The notes beneath the pieces are model-generated. The model saw only the letters and a list, made by a program, of their open reading frames with translations, was not told where the DNA came from and did not search any database. 64,000 bases of DNA from positions 1-64,000 of the forward strand of contig NZ_PJII01000006.1 in assembly GCF_002929215.1 (NCBI RefSeq). The letters are read 5' to 3'. The translations under genes were made by a program, and so were the position numbers. The stretch comes from Arthrobacter sp. ZGTC412 (GTDB taxonomy: Bacteria > Actinomycetota > Actinomycetes > Actinomycetales > Micrococcaceae). Positions 61,597 through 64,000 of the stretch are shown here, in pieces. The stretch's first letter is position 1, and the number at the start of each line of letters is the position of its first letter.

Positions 61597-62715
61597 ATGC
61601 CCATTTATCTCAGCCCCGCTGAGCTTCATCAAGCTTTGACCATTCAGGATCTTACAAATCCTGACCATCAACCCCACGCGATGCAGGACCTCCTGCAGGG
61701 AGTCATCGGCGCGCTAAGCGCCAGATGGAAAGTGCCGGCACGGGTGGTTCGCCACAGCCCTCTGGTGAGCGTGGCCGACAACTACGATCTCTTGGGGTTC
61801 AACCATTCGGACGTAACGCGCGACCAGAGATACTCCCGCTACGTCAGCCCCACCGTTATGCTCCGCAGCCATACCTCGGCCTCCATTCCGTCGCTCCTGC
61901 GGGCGCTGGATCCCGACGAGCCGTTGGACGAGCTCTGGGCCATACCCGGGCTGGTTTACCGCCGTGACTCCATTGACCGAACCCATGTGGGAACGCCTCA
62001 TCAGGTTGACCTGTGGCGTATCAGTTCGGGCAGAAGACTGGATGGCCTAGACCTGCAGGACATGATCGCGTCCGTGGTTCAGGCCGTACTTCCCGGAGCG
62101 CGGTGGCGGACAGTGCGGGCGGTTCACCCGTACACCACGCAGGGCTTGCAGGTCGACGTCTTGTTGGATGGCGAATGGCTCGAGCTGGCGGAGTGCGGGC
62201 TGATGGCGCCGCGTCTCCTGTCGGAAGCGGGGCTGGATCCTGCGCACTGGTCCGGTCTGGCCCTCGGCATGGGCATGGACCGGGCCTTGATGCTTCGCAA
62301 AGGCATTCCGGACATTCGGTTGCTGAGGCCGACGGACCACCGCATCCAGCGGCAGATGTTGAATCTGTCCCGTTGGAAGCCAGTCTCGCAAATGCCCACC
62401 ATCCGTAGGGACATCTCCATTGTGGTCCCCGCAGACACCGATGCCGAGTTGCTCGGTGATCGGGTGCGCACAGTATTAGGCGATGAGGCCCACGACCTGG
62501 AAAGCGTCGAACTCCTGGCTCTGACTCAGTATGGAGAGCTTCCCAAAGCAGTGCAGGACCGGCTGCGGATCGGCGATGGACAGGCCAACGCGTTGATACG
62601 ACTGGTGCTGCGCCCCCTCAGTGGGACGATGACTGACGGGCAGGCTAACCAGATTCGGGACGGCGTCTATCTCGCCTTGCACGAAGGGCCTGTCAAGGAA
62701 CTCATCAGCGGTTAA
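61597..62715 (+). CDS. srmL: PheS-like ligase with FDX-ACB domain (SrmL type)
   Basis: A 372-residue class II synthetase-like protein. Motif 2 is VMLRSHTSASIPSL, with Arg90 and the HTS box. Motif 3 is GMGMDRALMLRKGIPDIRLL, with Arg229. The C-terminal 100 residues (from about 266, MPTIRRDISIVVP and on) form an FDX-ACB anticodon-binding-like domain normally found in PheT. So the protein joins a PheS-like catalytic core to a PheT-like tail, as in single-chain mitochondrial PheRS, but lacks the PheT editing parts. It matches what is called PheS-related mystery ligase, whose substrate is not known. AAGGA precedes the ATG. Confidence 0.85.
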   Translation: MPIYLSPAELHQALTIQDLTNPDHQPHAMQDLLQGVIGALSARWKVPARVVRHSPLVSVADNYDLLGFNHSDVTRDQRYSRYVSPTVMLRSHTSASIPSLLRALDPDEPLDELWAIPGLVYRRDSIDRTHVGTPHQVDLWRISSGRRLDGLDLQDMIASVVQAVLPGARWRTVRAVHPYTTQGLQVDVLLDGEWLELAECGLMAPRLLSEAGLDPAHWSGLALGMGMDRALMLRKGIPDIRLLRPTDHRIQRQMLNLSRWKPVSQMPTIRRDISIVVPADTDAELLGDRVRTVLGDEAHDLESVELLALTQYGELPKAVQDRLRIGDGQANALIRLVLRPLSGTMTDGQANQIRDGVYLALHEGPVKELISG

Positions 62716-62725
62716 GGTTTCGCGC

Positions 62726-62761
62726 GGAGTGCCGGCAGGCGGCTGCGTGTGCCGGCACTCC
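62726..62761 (+). terminator. Terminator after the PheS-like gene
   Basis: GGAGTGCCGGCA (62726-62737) pairs perfectly with TGCCGGCACTCC (62750-62761) around a 12-base loop. TT and C-rich sequence follow. It lies 11 bases after the stop codon. Confidence 0.8.
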
Positions 62762-62828
62762 TTCCCCCTTGGTTCTGCTCACGGCCAACCGCTGCACAGG
62801 GCAACGAGTACTTGGGTAGAGTCTCGGA

Positions 62829-63308
62829 GTGGCCCCTTTGAAGAACACCTTGATTGGCAATATTGAGGTGCGAGTTTTGCGCTCCGGCGACGCCCTTCAA
62901 TTGAAGGACGCGTACCTGCGGGACAGGGAGCACCTCGCCCCGTGGGAGCCGGAACATCCTATGCGGCCGGTTCTGAAGTGCCGTGGATACTTCTGGACGG
63001 AGACCGCGTCATCGGAGCAATAACGCTCACTGGAATAGTGCTTGGACCCTTTTGCAGCGCCCACGTTGGATATTGGGTAGACCACGAATACTCTGGCCGG
63101 GGAATCGGCTCGGCCGCCGTCATGTTTGCGCTGGCTTTCGCCAGGAACGAGATGGGGCTGCACCGCATCCAGGCGGCAACCCTTTTGCACAATGCCGCGT
63201 CTCAAAAGGTTCTTCAACGTTCCGGCTTCGATAGGGATGGCCCCCGCCTATCTGAACATCGCCGGTTCCTGGCAGGACCACAACCTGTACCAGCGCATTC
63301 TGTACTGA
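62829..63308 (+). pseudogene. GNAT acetyltransferase, broken (RimJ-type)
   Basis: From GTG 62829 the frame reads a RimJ-type N-terminus (NIEVRVLRSGDALQLKDAYL, LAPWEP). The next recognisable part is in another frame: SEVPWILLDGDRVIGAITL, then HVGYWVDHEYSGRGIGSAAV with the acetyl-CoA loop, then ATLLHNAASQKVLQRSGF. The C-terminus (APAYLNIAGSWQDHNLYQRI) is in a third frame and stops at 63308. About 20-30 residues between LAPWEP and SEVPW also seem to be missing. Two frameshifts plus a deletion make this a true pseudogene. Confidence 0.78.
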
Positions 63309-63564
63309 AAAGGCCAATGTCCAGGAAAACTTTGCGGGGCACTGCTGCCCCTGAAGACCCGCCTGGATGTGCAGTCGGGCCTCGGAAATGGCTACGCGTG
63401 AAGTTGTCCGATTGCTCCTAGTCCTCACCCGCACTCATGCGTAGAATCCACAGTGTCCCTACCCGGATAAACCGCGCCGAGGCATTGCTGGGGTGCAATG
63501 GCCAGGAATGACAAGCGGTCAGCTGAAGCACCGACGCGCCTGATCGCAGAATCAGGAGCGTGTG

Positions 63565-63930
63565 ATGAAAACAGTTCGAAATGTCGCAGTCGGAGCTGCC
63601 CTGGCCGCGGCCGTGGCAGGTGGCGGCGTGTATCTCGCCATGGCCGTTCCGGACGGAGCATCGACCTCCACGGCGTTGTCCTCCTCCGATCGAAAAGGGT
63701 CTCATCGGGCCAACGGCATCACCGAGGAGCTTCTAACAGGTGACACTGCCGCCCGCGTCGAAGCTGCAGCGAGGGCCGCCCATCCAGGAGCGACGATAGT
63801 CCGTGTCGAAACCGACGCTGACGGTGCTGCCTATGAGGCGCATATCAGGAAAGCTGACGGAACGCCTTTGACGCTGAAGTTTGACGCCTCCTTCAACATC
63901 ACCGGCACTGAAGAAGCGAAGAGACGCTAA
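63565..63930 (+). CDS. Small exported PepSY-like protein
   Basis: A 121-residue protein with a signal peptide or anchor (KTVRNVAVGAALAAAVAGGGV). The mature domain (LTGDTAARVEAAARAAHPGA, VRVETDADGAAYEAHI, DGTPLTLKFDASFNI) has the helix and strand pattern of PepSY modules. These are thought to inhibit proteases or bind metals. ATG 63565 has AGGAG six bases upstream. Confidence 0.8.
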   Translation: MKTVRNVAVGAALAAAVAGGGVYLAMAVPDGASTSTALSSSDRKGSHRANGITEELLTGDTAARVEAAARAAHPGATIVRVETDADGAAYEAHIRKADGTPLTLKFDASFNITGTEEAKRR

Positions 63931-63953
63931 AAACCTTGACCCATGAGTGACAG

Positions 63954-63993
63954 AAGAAGCCCCGGAAAAACAACGAGTTTCCCGGGGCTTCTT
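63954..63993 (+). terminator. Terminator after the PepSY-like gene
   Basis: AAGAAGCCCCGG (63954-63965) pairs perfectly with CCGGGGCTTCTT (63982-63993) around a 16-base A-rich loop. It lies 24 bases after the stop codon. Confidence 0.82.
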
Positions 63994-64000
63994 GGTGCGC

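Noticed and set aside
1-64000. tRNA, rRNA or tmRNA genes
   Set aside because: No cloverleaf or rRNA-like segment was recognised by eye; a computed search would be needed to exclude weak candidates.

Overview
The window looks like chromosomal DNA of a high-GC Gram-positive actinobacterium, most likely Arthrobacter, Pseudarthrobacter or a close Micrococcaceae relative. The evidence is protein-level: actinobacterial families (DUF3099, DUF4193, DUF1206), a divergent glgC/glycogen synthase pair, type B ribosomal protein L31, a high-molecular-weight FabG beside a thiolase and a MaoC-type hydratase, many GTG/TTG starts, and long open frames antisense to most genes. The genus is an inference; no rRNA or tRNA gene was seen.

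Bases 1-15,000 are accessory and partly decayed. They begin inside a serine recombinase. They hold a very large secreted haem peroxidase with RTX, fibronectin/Ig-like and FG-GAP repeats, several small lipoproteins and membrane proteins, and at least three broken genes (DUF1206, DUF4190-like, metallo-beta-lactamase fold) separated by long non-coding stretches. From about 15 kb the sequence becomes dense and ordered: proline iminopeptidase, a cysteine-peptidase-like lipoprotein, a spore-photoproduct-lyase-like radical SAM protein, ArfB ribosome rescue factor, a serine hydrolase, an ABC-F protein, the DUF3099/SURF1 operon, FabG, SDR, SerB, two methyltransferases (one frameshifted), a kinase-like protein, an ABC ATPase, a TauE-type exporter, a TrmH-type RNA methylase, L31, a lipoate ligase, PepN and a YeiH-type transporter.

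Bases 38-42 kb carry the conserved trio of circularly permuted ATP-grasp, alpha-E protein and transglutaminase. Bases 43-46 kb carry glycogen synthesis (glgC and glgA, divergent). Bases 46-53 kb form a fatty-acid oxidation module: TetR and acyl-CoA dehydrogenase on one strand, thiolase, FabG4-like reductase and MaoC hydratase on the other, with a perfect 14-bp inverted repeat between them as the probable TetR operator. Bases 53-61 kb hold an FUSC transporter, a second serine hydrolase, a glutathionyl-hydroquinone-reductase-like protein, an M50-like protease, a YqeY protein, DUF4193, and two GT9 glycosyltransferases.

The most interesting locus is 61,450-62,761: a single-chain PheS-like class II synthetase homologue (catalytic core plus FDX-ACB domain). 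It is preceded by a short, apparently leaderless, Phe- and Cys-containing leader peptide whose Phe codons lie inside one of two mutually exclusive RNA helices. This looks like an attenuator for an aminoacyl-ligase of unknown substrate.
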